Assembly (NCBI GenBank): GCA_018056205.1
Contig: JAGPGC010000066.1
Span: 1 to 6,442, forward strand
Source: Candidatus Atribacteria bacterium
GTDB taxonomy: Bacteria; Atribacterota; Atribacteria; Atribacterales; Atribacteraceae
DNA length: 6,442 nt
Direction: 5' to 3'
Shown: positions 1-5,167 of the stretch, piece by piece
How the letters are laid out: each line of letters begins with the position of its first letter
Numbering within the stretch: the stretch's first letter is position 1
Made by a program: the position numbers and the translations under genes
Notes under the pieces: generated by a model
Databases searched by the model: none
Told to the model about the DNA's origin: nothing
The model's input: only the letters and a program-made list of their open reading frames with translations

Positions 1-388
1 TCCGGACTTCCTGGTTGGTTTCTTCTTTAAACACTAAGTCATCAACTACCTTGTTATTCTTCAGGGTTTCTTCTACTATTCGATCGACATCTTCCGGTTT
101 TACCTTTAAATAAAGGATTCCCTTAGGCTCAATTCTTACCAAAGGACCGGCATCACAAAATCCCATACAGCCGGTTTCTTTGAGGGTGGGCTGATGATGA
201 TTAGCTGTTTTCCCTACAGTTACTGAGAGTTGGTTTTTTTCAATTAGCTCCTTAAACCGTTGATAAACTGCATCTGCTCCTTTAGCTAAACATCCTAACC
301 CACCACAAACTAAAACTTGAGTAGTAACTGGCTTACTTTTTAATTTTTGAATATGGCTTTCCAGCTCTTCCTTAGTCTTGAATGGCAT
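1..388 (-). CDS. hydB: NuoF/HydB-type NADH-dehydrogenase-like subunit, N-terminal 129 codons only (runs off the window)
   Basis: This is the beginning of a NuoF-like flavoprotein subunit, which in [FeFe] hydrogenases binds FMN and NAD(H) and is called HydB. Only the N-terminal thioredoxin-like [2Fe-2S] domain is visible: Cys28-x4-Cys33 (in CGGLGC) and Cys74-x3-Cys78 (in GCMGFC), followed by the family sequence AGPLVRIEP and VKPEDVDRIVEETL. The FMN/NAD domain and C-terminal clusters would lie beyond base 1. The ATG at 388-386 is preceded at 8 nt by AAAGGAGG (397-404). It overlaps the end of the hydC-like gene by 17 bp, so translation is probably coupled. The presence of the N-terminal [2Fe-2S] extension is typical of HydB and of NADP-reducing hydrogenase or formate-dehydrogenase partners rather than of plain complex I NuoF. 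I use the name hydB because of the hydrogenase-sensor genes upstream; a formate dehydrogenase-linked subunit is the main alternative. The residues between 54 and 72 are longer than I remember for this domain. Confidence 0.9.
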   Translation of the reverse strand, partial: MPFKTKEELESHIQKLKSKPVTTQVLVCGGLGCLAKGADAVYQRFKELIEKNQLSVTVGKTANHHQPTLKETGCMGFCDAGPLVRIEPKGILYLKVKPEDVDRIVEETLKNNKVVDDLVFKEETNQEVR

Positions 389-899
389 GGACCGCTCCTC
401 CTTTGTTTTCTTCAACCAATCCTTCAATGATTTCACATGTCTTTTCTTGGTTTAACATCCCATAGACCTCTTCATCAATCATCATGGCCGGTGCCAGAGC
501 GCAGGCCCCAATACAGGCTACAGTTTCAACAGTAAAAAGCAGGTCGGGTGTGGTCTCCTCGTCTTCTTTTAATCCCAACTGTTCTTTAACGGTCTTTAAA
601 ACATTGATTGATCCTTTTACATGGCAGGCTGTTCCATCACAAACTCGAATGGTATGTTTCCCTTTTGGCTTTAAAGAAAATTGGGCATAGAAGGTAGCAA
701 CCCCATACACATAAGCTGGAGATACTCCTAAGGCGGTGGCGACATAGGTTAAGATTTCTTCAGGTAGATATCGGTAGTCGGCTTGAATCTCCTGAAGGAT
801 AGAAATTAAATGTGATGCATTTCGATTATATTTTTCCAGAATGGCATTTACTTTTTCAAATTGACGGCTCAGGGTCGATTCTTGATTCTGCATTTCCAA
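372..899 (-). CDS. hydC: NuoE/HydC-type [2Fe-2S] subunit of the NADH-linked [FeFe] hydrogenase
   Basis: This 175-residue protein is a full-length NuoE-family subunit: an N-terminal helical bundle (about 15-75, with the family sequence GVATFYAQFSL) and a C-terminal thioredoxin-like fold (about 80-165). The fold holds one [2Fe-2S] cluster on Cys87-x4-Cys92 (RVCDGTACHVKG) and Cys129-x3-Cys133 (VACIGACALAP). In the trimeric bifurcating hydrogenase the HydC subunit works with HydB on the NAD(H) side in the cytoplasm. The start is TTG at 899-897: TGGAGGTGA at 906-914 leaves 9 nt between GGAGG and this TTG, but 15 nt to the ATG two codons later, so TTG is preferred. The gene follows the phosphatase gene after 80 bp, the largest gap in the run, in which I see no convincing promoter, and overlaps the next gene by 17 bp. 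A NuoE of a formate dehydrogenase or another NADH-linked complex is the alternative. Confidence 0.93.
   Translation of the reverse strand: MEMQNQESTLSRQFEKVNAILEKYNRNASHLISILQEIQADYRYLPEEILTYVATALGVSPAYVYGVATFYAQFSLKPKGKHTIRVCDGTACHVKGSINVLKTVKEQLGLKEDEETTPDLLFTVETVACIGACALAPAMMIDEEVYGMLNQEKTCEIIEGLVEENKGGAVHAIQD
397..404 (-). promoter_or_regulatory. Ribosome binding site of the hydB-like gene, inside the hydC-like coding region
   Basis: On the minus strand AAAGGAGG ends 8 nt before the ATG at 388. It lies inside the last codons of the upstream gene (the Glu-Asn-Lys-Gly-Gly stretch), so the two genes overlap in both coding and initiation signals. This supports the ATG start of a gene that is otherwise cut by the window edge. 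Confidence 0.8.
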
Positions 900-905
900 T
901 GAAAT

Positions 906-914
906 TCACCTCCA
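906..914 (-). promoter_or_regulatory. Strong ribosome binding site that decides a TTG start (hydC-like gene)
   Basis: TGGAGGTGA on the minus strand is an almost perfect anti-16S match. Its spacing fits the TTG at 899-897 better than the ATG at 893-891. It is the only clear signal in the 80-bp gap between the phosphatase gene and the hydC-like gene. Confidence 0.75.
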
Positions 915-979
915 GATATTTCATACATCGTAACCTACTGAATTTAGGAATAATCATCGCTCCACTCTTAATAAGTAGT

Positions 980-2134
980 CTAAAAATATTCCAGTTTTAC
1001 CTTTTTTCCTAATTTTACTAACTCCTCGGTAATTTCTTCTAAAATCCGAGCTTTTAGTGAAAGCTCACCGGAGAGTTTGGGATTTTGATGGGCAGGATTG
1101 ATAGCCATTCCGGCATAAACCAGAATCTCATCTGATTCTAATAAGAAATGTAACAATCGGCTGGCGCCATCTTGTTTATAGAAAACATCATTATCTATTA
1201 CACCTTGCTTCAGATGACGGCGTACGCTCGCTAAGGTCAATATTCCCTCGGTGAGTAAATCCACCCCCTCTAATATTCCTACTGGGGGAATATTCTCTTT
1301 CATGGAATTTAAATCCACATCAATTGGCTTCCCTAAATAACGAGAAACAATATTTCCGGTAGTTCCTCCTGAAAGCACTTTTTTCCCAGGAAAAGAAAGA
1401 AATTTCTGGGTGACTTCCTGATCTATTTTGGGATCTTGCGGTGGTCCCGCCCATAATATCATTCTCCGAGGAAGACGTATTTTAGCTACTACACAGGTAG
1501 CATCGTCACCGGGCATCCCCTTATAAAGGCTTTCTGTAGTTTCGATCAATTTTCTTGCTAAAGAATTAGCATCAATATGTTCATTGACACTGCTTTCAAG
1601 AAAAGAGGCTATTTTTTCCCATCTCCAGCCTAAATTCCAAATTCCACCGATACCAGCATGAACCACCCCATCGCTAATTCCTATTAACCAGTCATTTTTC
1701 TGAAGTTTCATATTGGATTCATGAATGACCCGGTTCCCAATTTTTCTTTCTTTCCGTTCGATATACATCACTCGTCCGCTTCGTATCCAGAATATTGGCG
1801 GACTATCAAACTCAGCGATATAGGCTTCACCATTTTGAAATACCTGCATGATTGAAAAGGTAGAATAAGCTATTTTTCTCACTTTACATACTGGCAAGGT
1901 TTCAGCTAAGGTTTCCACAACTTCATCTAAAGGCGAATTTCTTTTCAACATGGAAACAATGATCCGCGTGGTCAGAGTCGATAGTATGCTTGCCTTGACT
2001 CCACTGCCTAACCCATCAGATAAAGAAATAATGGTGGAGTTATTATCTTTTTCAACACGGACACTATCACCGCACAGTTCTTCACCCCATTTTGAGATCT
2101 GAGCTTGAGCAACTTCAACAAAAATATCATTCAT
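980..2134 (-). CDS. SpoIIE/PP2C-family Ser/Thr protein phosphatase with an extra C-terminal domain, hydrogenase-linked
   Basis: The 384-residue protein has a PP2C/SpoIIE phosphatase domain over about 1-220. The metal-binding acidic motifs are present: GD at 22-23, Asp40-Gly41 in SLSDGLGSG, Asp155-Gly156 in ISDGVV, and Asp210-Asp211 in PGDDATCVV. Such enzymes remove phosphate from Ser or Thr, classically from anti-anti-sigma factors, using two divalent metals. Residues about 225-384 form a second domain with a Gly/Thr-rich segment (LSGGTTGNIVSRYLG, 254-268) and LLTEGILTL (293-301); I recognise it as typical of hydrogenase-linked phosphatases but cannot name a function. There is no signal peptide or membrane segment. 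The start ATG overlaps the sensor-hydrogenase stop as ATGA, which points to translational coupling; the nearest clear GAGGAG (2148-2153) lies 13 nt upstream. No partner kinase, STAS protein or sigma factor is visible. Inference: it is the output of the H2/redox sensor encoded just upstream. Confidence 0.92.
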   Translation of the reverse strand: MNDIFVEVAQAQISKWGEELCGDSVRVEKDNNSTIISLSDGLGSGVKASILSTLTTRIIVSMLKRNSPLDEVVETLAETLPVCKVRKIAYSTFSIMQVFQNGEAYIAEFDSPPIFWIRSGRVMYIERKERKIGNRVIHESNMKLQKNDWLIGISDGVVHAGIGGIWNLGWRWEKIASFLESSVNEHIDANSLARKLIETTESLYKGMPGDDATCVVAKIRLPRRMILWAGPPQDPKIDQEVTQKFLSFPGKKVLSGGTTGNIVSRYLGKPIDVDLNSMKENIPPVGILEGVDLLTEGILTLASVRRHLKQGVIDNDVFYKQDGASRLLHFLLESDEILVYAGMAINPAHQNPKLSGELSLKARILEEITEELVKLGKKVKLEYF

Positions 2135-3846
2135 TCCTCGACATTTTCTCCTCGAAGAATTTTCATTAATTTACTTAGTAAAGATTTAGTCTCAGCCGTC
2201 GTCTCACCTAAAAGACCAGCAATCTCCTGAGCAACTAACATCTGATTGGTAATAACCTGCTGCGCTTTTTCTAAGGTTTTTCCACGAATTTCCTCCATCA
2301 TTTTTTCTTGGTCTTTTTGCTTAGTTAAATCAACAAACACCCCCATTAAAAGCCCTGACTTTTCTAAATAAAAAACCGAGAGTTTCACATAAACATTATT
2401 ATATTGTGGATAATGGATTTCCTGATTGATCGCTTTTTTGGTTCTAAGCACTTCAACAAATATCGATGGATCTATAAATTCATCCAGCATCTTTCCAATC
2501 ATTAAACGACCTTTGAGATCGAAGATTTGACGCAAGGCTGGATTCATATCAACAATTCTCAAGTTTTCATCTACCAAGATAATTCCATTGGGTGTTACGG
2601 CAATCAAGAAACTGGAAAAAGATTCAGCACGAGCTCTCATGTAGGGAATACACATTTCCGCCTCAGCTAATCCTTGATACACCGCAATAGCCTTTTCTCG
2701 ACAGGTATTGTATCCACAAGCTCCGCAATTCAGTTGATCCTGCGGTGTGAATTTCCCTGTCAAAATTAATATTTTTCTCAATTCTTCTTCTGATGGCTGA
2801 GGTTGAGGAATTGGATGCGGGATAAATTCGCGCCGAAGTGAAGGAAGCTCAATTATTTTTTGGTCAGTTTCTGAATTAGCATCTTGCTGGGCAAATTCAA
2901 TTATTTTTTTCCTTCTTTGATAGAGAGAAAGAGGCGATTTCAGGAGAGGACCATCGATACATCCTCCCTCACAACTCATCATTTCCACTATTTTTAAACC
3001 TTCTTTTTCTTTTTCAAAATTATCTAAAAAGCGCTGGCATCGTTCGATTCCAGTGATTACTACTGATTCCTTAGATAAAATTCCAGCATCCAGATCACCG
3101 GTTTTGAGTAAACCTCCTTCAACCGGAAAAGCCCTTGCCCACTGAATCGAGGTTAGATCATCACTTTCCAAGGGAAATTGATTTAGATTGATATTCTCCT
3201 GGATAAACCACTCTTTCAATTCATCAAAAGTTAGTGCTATATCGACTTCATCTGCAATCTCAGCTTCTTCTCTCTCAGCTTTTTTGGCTATACAGGGGCC
3301 AATAAAAACCACCCGGGGATGTTGACCTTCAAATTCTTTTTTGAGAAGACGAGCATGGGCAACCATTGGGGAAACTACCGGTGCTAAGTAAGATACATGC
3401 TGAGGATAATATTTATATATTAAAGCATTCACTGCCGGACAGGAACTAGTGATTATACTTTCTTTTCCTTCCTTTAGTAATTGAGCATGCTCCAAAGCAA
3501 CTAATTCTGCAGCTTCAGCAGTTTCACGAACTACGGTAAAGCCTAATGACTTTAAGGCATTAAAAAGCTGGCCGGGATTTATATCGGAAAATGCTGCCAC
3601 AAAAGAAGGAGCTAAACTAGCAATAACCATTTCTTTATTTTCAAAAAAACCTTTAACTATTCCAATATCGTTGCGGATAATTTTAGCATCTTGCGGACAG
3701 ACTAAAACACACCGACCGTCTTTAATGCATCGTTCATCAATAATTTCAGCGTGTCCCATACTAAAACGAATAGCTTTGACGGGACAATGTCGTATACACT
3801 TATAACAATCTCGACAGCTGGTTTTAATCGTTGAAAGTATACTCAA
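2131..3846 (-). CDS. hydS: Sensory-type [FeFe] hydrogenase with ferredoxin, H-cluster, 4Fe-4S and PAS domains (HydS-like)
   Basis: The 571-residue protein contains, in order: a two-cluster ferredoxin domain (Cys11, 14, 17, 21; then Cys40, 46, 50); an iron-hydrogenase large-subunit domain (about 70-320); a PF04060-like Fe-S domain (Cys374, 377, 382, 399); a PAS domain (about 407-510); and a charged helical tail. H-cluster ligands are all present: Cys136 in TSSCP, Cys185 in GPCIAKK, and Cys292 and Cys296 in MMSCEGGC. Ser135 replaces the Cys that shuttles protons in catalytic enzymes, and Asp43 replaces a ferredoxin Cys. With the PAS domain and no C-terminal catalytic accessory, this fits the group C sensory hydrogenases; H2 sensing is inferred. 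The TTG start has GGAGGA (3855-3860) 8 nt upstream, placed inside the end of the previous gene, 4 bp away. It overlaps the phosphatase gene by 4 bp. An H2-independent redox or Fe-S sensor is the alternative. Confidence 0.92.
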   Translation of the reverse strand: MSILSTIKTSCRDCYKCIRHCPVKAIRFSMGHAEIIDERCIKDGRCVLVCPQDAKIIRNDIGIVKGFFENKEMVIASLAPSFVAAFSDINPGQLFNALKSLGFTVVRETAEAAELVALEHAQLLKEGKESIITSSCPAVNALIYKYYPQHVSYLAPVVSPMVAHARLLKKEFEGQHPRVVFIGPCIAKKAEREEAEIADEVDIALTFDELKEWFIQENINLNQFPLESDDLTSIQWARAFPVEGGLLKTGDLDAGILSKESVVITGIERCQRFLDNFEKEKEGLKIVEMMSCEGGCIDGPLLKSPLSLYQRRKKIIEFAQQDANSETDQKIIELPSLRREFIPHPIPQPQPSEEELRKILILTGKFTPQDQLNCGACGYNTCREKAIAVYQGLAEAEMCIPYMRARAESFSSFLIAVTPNGIILVDENLRIVDMNPALRQIFDLKGRLMIGKMLDEFIDPSIFVEVLRTKKAINQEIHYPQYNNVYVKLSVFYLEKSGLLMGVFVDLTKQKDQEKMMEEIRGKTLEKAQQVITNQMLVAQEIAGLLGETTAETKSLLSKLMKILRGENVEE

Positions 3847-3850
3847 TCAG

Positions 3851-4108
3851 CTAATCCTCCCTAATCTTAACCATAACTTTTTCTTCAAAAATTCGTTGAA
3901 AATTGTCAGGTGTCACTCCAGTTTCTATTTCGTTATCAATGACAATGGTTACTCCCTCTTCGCTACATTTTCCTAAGCAAAAAGTACCCTTCAACTCAAC
4001 CTGATCGCGCAGACTATTATTAATTATGGTTTCTTCACATTGGTGTATGATATCGTAAGCTCCCTTTAAATGGCATGAGCTTCCCACACAGATCGCAATT
4101 GTTACCAT
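3851..4108 (-). CDS. Small thioredoxin-like [2Fe-2S] ferredoxin
   Basis: This 85-residue protein is a stand-alone version of the C-terminal NuoE domain. Cys7-x4-Cys12 (CVGSSCHLKGA) and Cys44-x3-Cys48 (FCLGKCSEEG) are the four ligands expected for one [2Fe-2S] cluster, and GVTIVID matches the family strand that follows. It has no signal peptide or membrane segment. The ATG is preceded by AGGAGT (4115-4120) at a 7-nt spacing. It is the first gene of the hydrogenase run and ends 4 bp before the sensor hydrogenase, whose ribosome binding site it contains. From memory, Thermotoga maritima has a similar small protein next to its sensory hydrogenase. A role in passing electrons to or from the sensor is inferred from position only; it could equally serve the HydABC complex. 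Confidence 0.88.
   Translation of the reverse strand: MVTIAICVGSSCHLKGAYDIIHQCEETIINNSLRDQVELKGTFCLGKCSEEGVTIVIDNEIETGVTPDNFQRIFEEKVMVKIRED
3855..3860 (-). promoter_or_regulatory. Ribosome binding site that decides a TTG start (sensor hydrogenase)
   Basis: GGAGGA on the minus strand lies 8 nt before TTG at 3846-3844. It is made of the last codons (Arg-Glu-Asp) of the upstream ferredoxin gene, whose TAG stop is at 3853-3851. There is no ATG in a suitable position and the first ferredoxin Cys comes only ten residues later, so TTG is well supported. Confidence 0.8.
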
Positions 4109-4209
4109 TCAAGTACTCCTATCCATTCTTTTCTTTTTTTGCATCTGTTCAACGATACTCTTCAAGATAGATATATTTTTATTTTCCCTTGATTTTAAGT
4201 AATTTTCTT

Positions 4210-4230
4210 GCAATAAAAGTGTTTTTATGC
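4210..4230. repeat. Imperfect inverted repeat in the leader of the hydrogenase run
   Basis: The arms GCA(A)TAAAA and TTTTATGC pair over 8 bp with one bulged A (4213) and a 4-nt loop (4219-4222). It would lie about 13 to 33 nt downstream of the predicted transcription start. On the plus strand a run of six T follows (4231-4236), but no plus-strand gene precedes it. The stem is mostly AT and could be chance; an operator or leader structure is possible. Confidence 0.25.
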
Positions 4231-4249
4231 TTTTTTAAACGAGCTTATC

Positions 4250-4258
4250 ATTATAGCA
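4250..4258 (-). promoter_or_regulatory. Probable extended -10 promoter for the hydrogenase gene run
   Basis: On the minus strand TGCTATAAT combines a perfect TATAAT (4250-4255) with the TGn extension. At a 17-nt spacing the -35 position reads ATAAAT, a poor match, which is usual for extended -10 promoters. Transcription would start near 4243, giving a leader of about 135 nt before the ferredoxin ATG. The surrounding AT-richness makes a chance match possible. The 193-bp gap 4109-4301 otherwise holds a polypyrimidine-rich (plus-strand) tract and one weak inverted repeat. Confidence 0.55.
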
Positions 4259-4301
4259 TAATTTCTTTTTACATTTATTTAATTTTGAACATTTTCGTTC
4301 T

Positions 4302-4946
4302 TCAATGAGGAATTGGAAATATCCAAATTTCAGTTGGTTCGGGTAAGTTTGCTCGGGTTATTTCAATTTGGGTTTCCGAAAGGGTTTTCACTTTTAAAAA
4401 ATGATGGGTAAAATCTTCAACAGGCTGAAGTTTAAATCGAAGCAATGGAGTCCAATAATGCATGGGAATGGCAATTCTTGGTTTCAATCTATCAACCAGG
4501 GTTTCGGCTTCGTACCCATTAATTGTGTAAATCCCTCCCACTGGAACCAACAGAAGATCCAGTGGTTTCCATACTTCAATTTCTTCCAAACTAGGCAGTA
4601 CACCCATATCACCAGCATGAATTAATGATATTCCATCCATTTCCAACCGGTAAACAATGTTTTCACCTCGTTCTTTGCCCTTTTTTTGATCATGAAAGTT
4701 TGGAAAACCTCGAACTTGATAGCCATCACGGACATATATCCCCGTTTTTTGAATGATTTCTGGTTTGCCTTCAATAATTTGAACATTATTGTGATCATAG
4801 TGGGAATGGCTAATACAAACGGTGTTTGCCGTAATATGAAGAGGTACTGGATAACCGACGGTTTCGTCAAAGGGATCAAAAACTACTTTTTTACCACTTT
4901 TTGAAGTCACCATAAAAAAAGAATGACCAAACCATTGAATCTTCAA
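4302..4946 (-). CDS. Metallo-beta-lactamase-fold hydrolase, UlaG/COG2220 type
   Basis: The 214-residue cytoplasmic protein has the MBL-fold metal motifs: His47-x-His49-x-Asp51-His52 in SHSHYDH, His110 and Asp113 in HAGD, and His163 in PMHYWTP. The opening IQWFGHSFF and the DPF at 24-26 are typical of the UlaG-like, YtkL/UPF0173 branch, which cleaves lactones, phosphodiesters or other esters in different members; the substrate here cannot be told. The frame is open back to a TTG at 4988, but that codon lacks a ribosome binding site. TTG at 4946-4944 has GGAGGTGA (4952-4959) at the right distance and gives the family N-terminus, so I start there. It is flanked by gaps of 221 bp upstream and 193 bp downstream, with its own promoter, so it is probably a single transcription unit and not functionally tied to the hydrogenase genes. 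Confidence 0.88.
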   Translation of the reverse strand: MKIQWFGHSFFMVTSKSGKKVVFDPFDETVGYPVPLHITANTVCISHSHYDHNNVQIIEGKPEIIQKTGIYVRDGYQVRGFPNFHDQKKGKERGENIVYRLEMDGISLIHAGDMGVLPSLEEIEVWKPLDLLLVPVGGIYTINGYEAETLVDRLKPRIAIPMHYWTPLLRFKLQPVEDFTHHFLKVKTLSETQIEITRANLPEPTEIWIFPIPH

Positions 4947-4951
4947 GGCTT

Positions 4952-4959
4952 TCACCTCC
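4952..4959 (-). promoter_or_regulatory. Ribosome binding site that fixes the MBL-fold hydrolase start at an internal TTG
   Basis: GGAGGTGA on the minus strand, with 8 nt between GGAGG and TTG at 4946-4944. It lies inside the 14-codon open extension upstream, which has no ribosome binding site of its own; that extension is better read as 5' untranslated leader. Confidence 0.82.
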
Positions 4960-5050
4960 AACTTATTTTCCTTTCCTATCAAACCCAAAACGAAATAAAC
5001 TAATTCCTGAGGTTTGACAGTAAGTTTTTTCTCATAATTAATTAAATCAT

Positions 5051-5079
5051 TTAATATTTTATGACTGCTAAATTGTCAA
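5051..5079 (-). promoter_or_regulatory. Sigma-70-like promoter for the MBL-fold hydrolase gene
   Basis: On the minus strand a perfect TTGACA (5074-5079) is followed after exactly 17 nt by TATTAA (5051-5056), which matches TATAAT at four of six positions. Transcription would begin near 5044, about 100 nt before the TTG start at 4946. It sits in the 221-bp gap after the radical SAM gene, so the hydrolase is likely transcribed on its own. Confidence 0.65.
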
Positions 5080-5114
5080 ATCCGATATAAAAATTGAATT
5101 GGTCTGATTGCTAA
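5062..5114 (-). repeat. Pair of near-identical 10-bp direct repeats around the MBL-gene promoter
   Basis: On the minus strand TTAGCAATCA (5105-5114) and TTAGCAGTCA (5062-5071) differ at one base and are 43 bp apart, about four helical turns. The second lies between the -35 and -10 elements and the first is upstream of -35. The placement would suit a regulator, but in an AT-rich gap of this size one such pair is not very unlikely by chance. Confidence 0.3.
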
Positions 5115-5167
5115 GTCGTTTCACTTTGCGCAGTATTTAAATTGTTAAATAATGATATTTCTACTTA

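Noticed and set aside
900..979. Decayed or tiny gene in the 80-bp gap (an open frame beginning at an ATG near 957, about 33 residues, running into the hydC-like gene)
   Set aside because: Its GGAG is only 2 nt before the ATG, it overlaps a well-supported gene out of frame, and the peptide resembles nothing known to me. I also found no remnant of an ATPase/kinase gene there.
2131..3846. Sensor hydrogenase as the catalytic HydA of the complex
   Set aside because: It has Ser instead of the proton-shuttle Cys, a PAS domain and a helical tail, and lies apart from hydC-hydB. The catalytic gene is expected after hydB, beyond base 1.
4278..4300. Short hairpin GAAC-gaaaat-GTTC just after the MBL-fold gene stop as its terminator
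   Set aside because: Four base pairs and no U tract; too weak to call.
4622..4879. Minus-strand alternative frames within the MBL-fold gene, and likewise within the radical SAM gene at 5662-5901 and 6168-6368
   Set aside because: They are out-of-frame shadows of genes with intact catalytic motifs. The hydrophobic one at 5662-5901 resembles a membrane segment only through AT-rich composition.
4302..4946. MBL-fold gene as part of the hydrogenase operon
   Set aside because: A 193-bp gap with its own probable promoter separates it from the ferredoxin gene, and the protein has no redox-related feature.
5135..5150. AT-only palindrome ATTTAA-attg-TTAAAT downstream of the radical SAM gene as a terminator
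   Set aside because: The 6-bp stem has no GC pair and no T run follows on the minus strand, so it would not be a stable intrinsic terminator.
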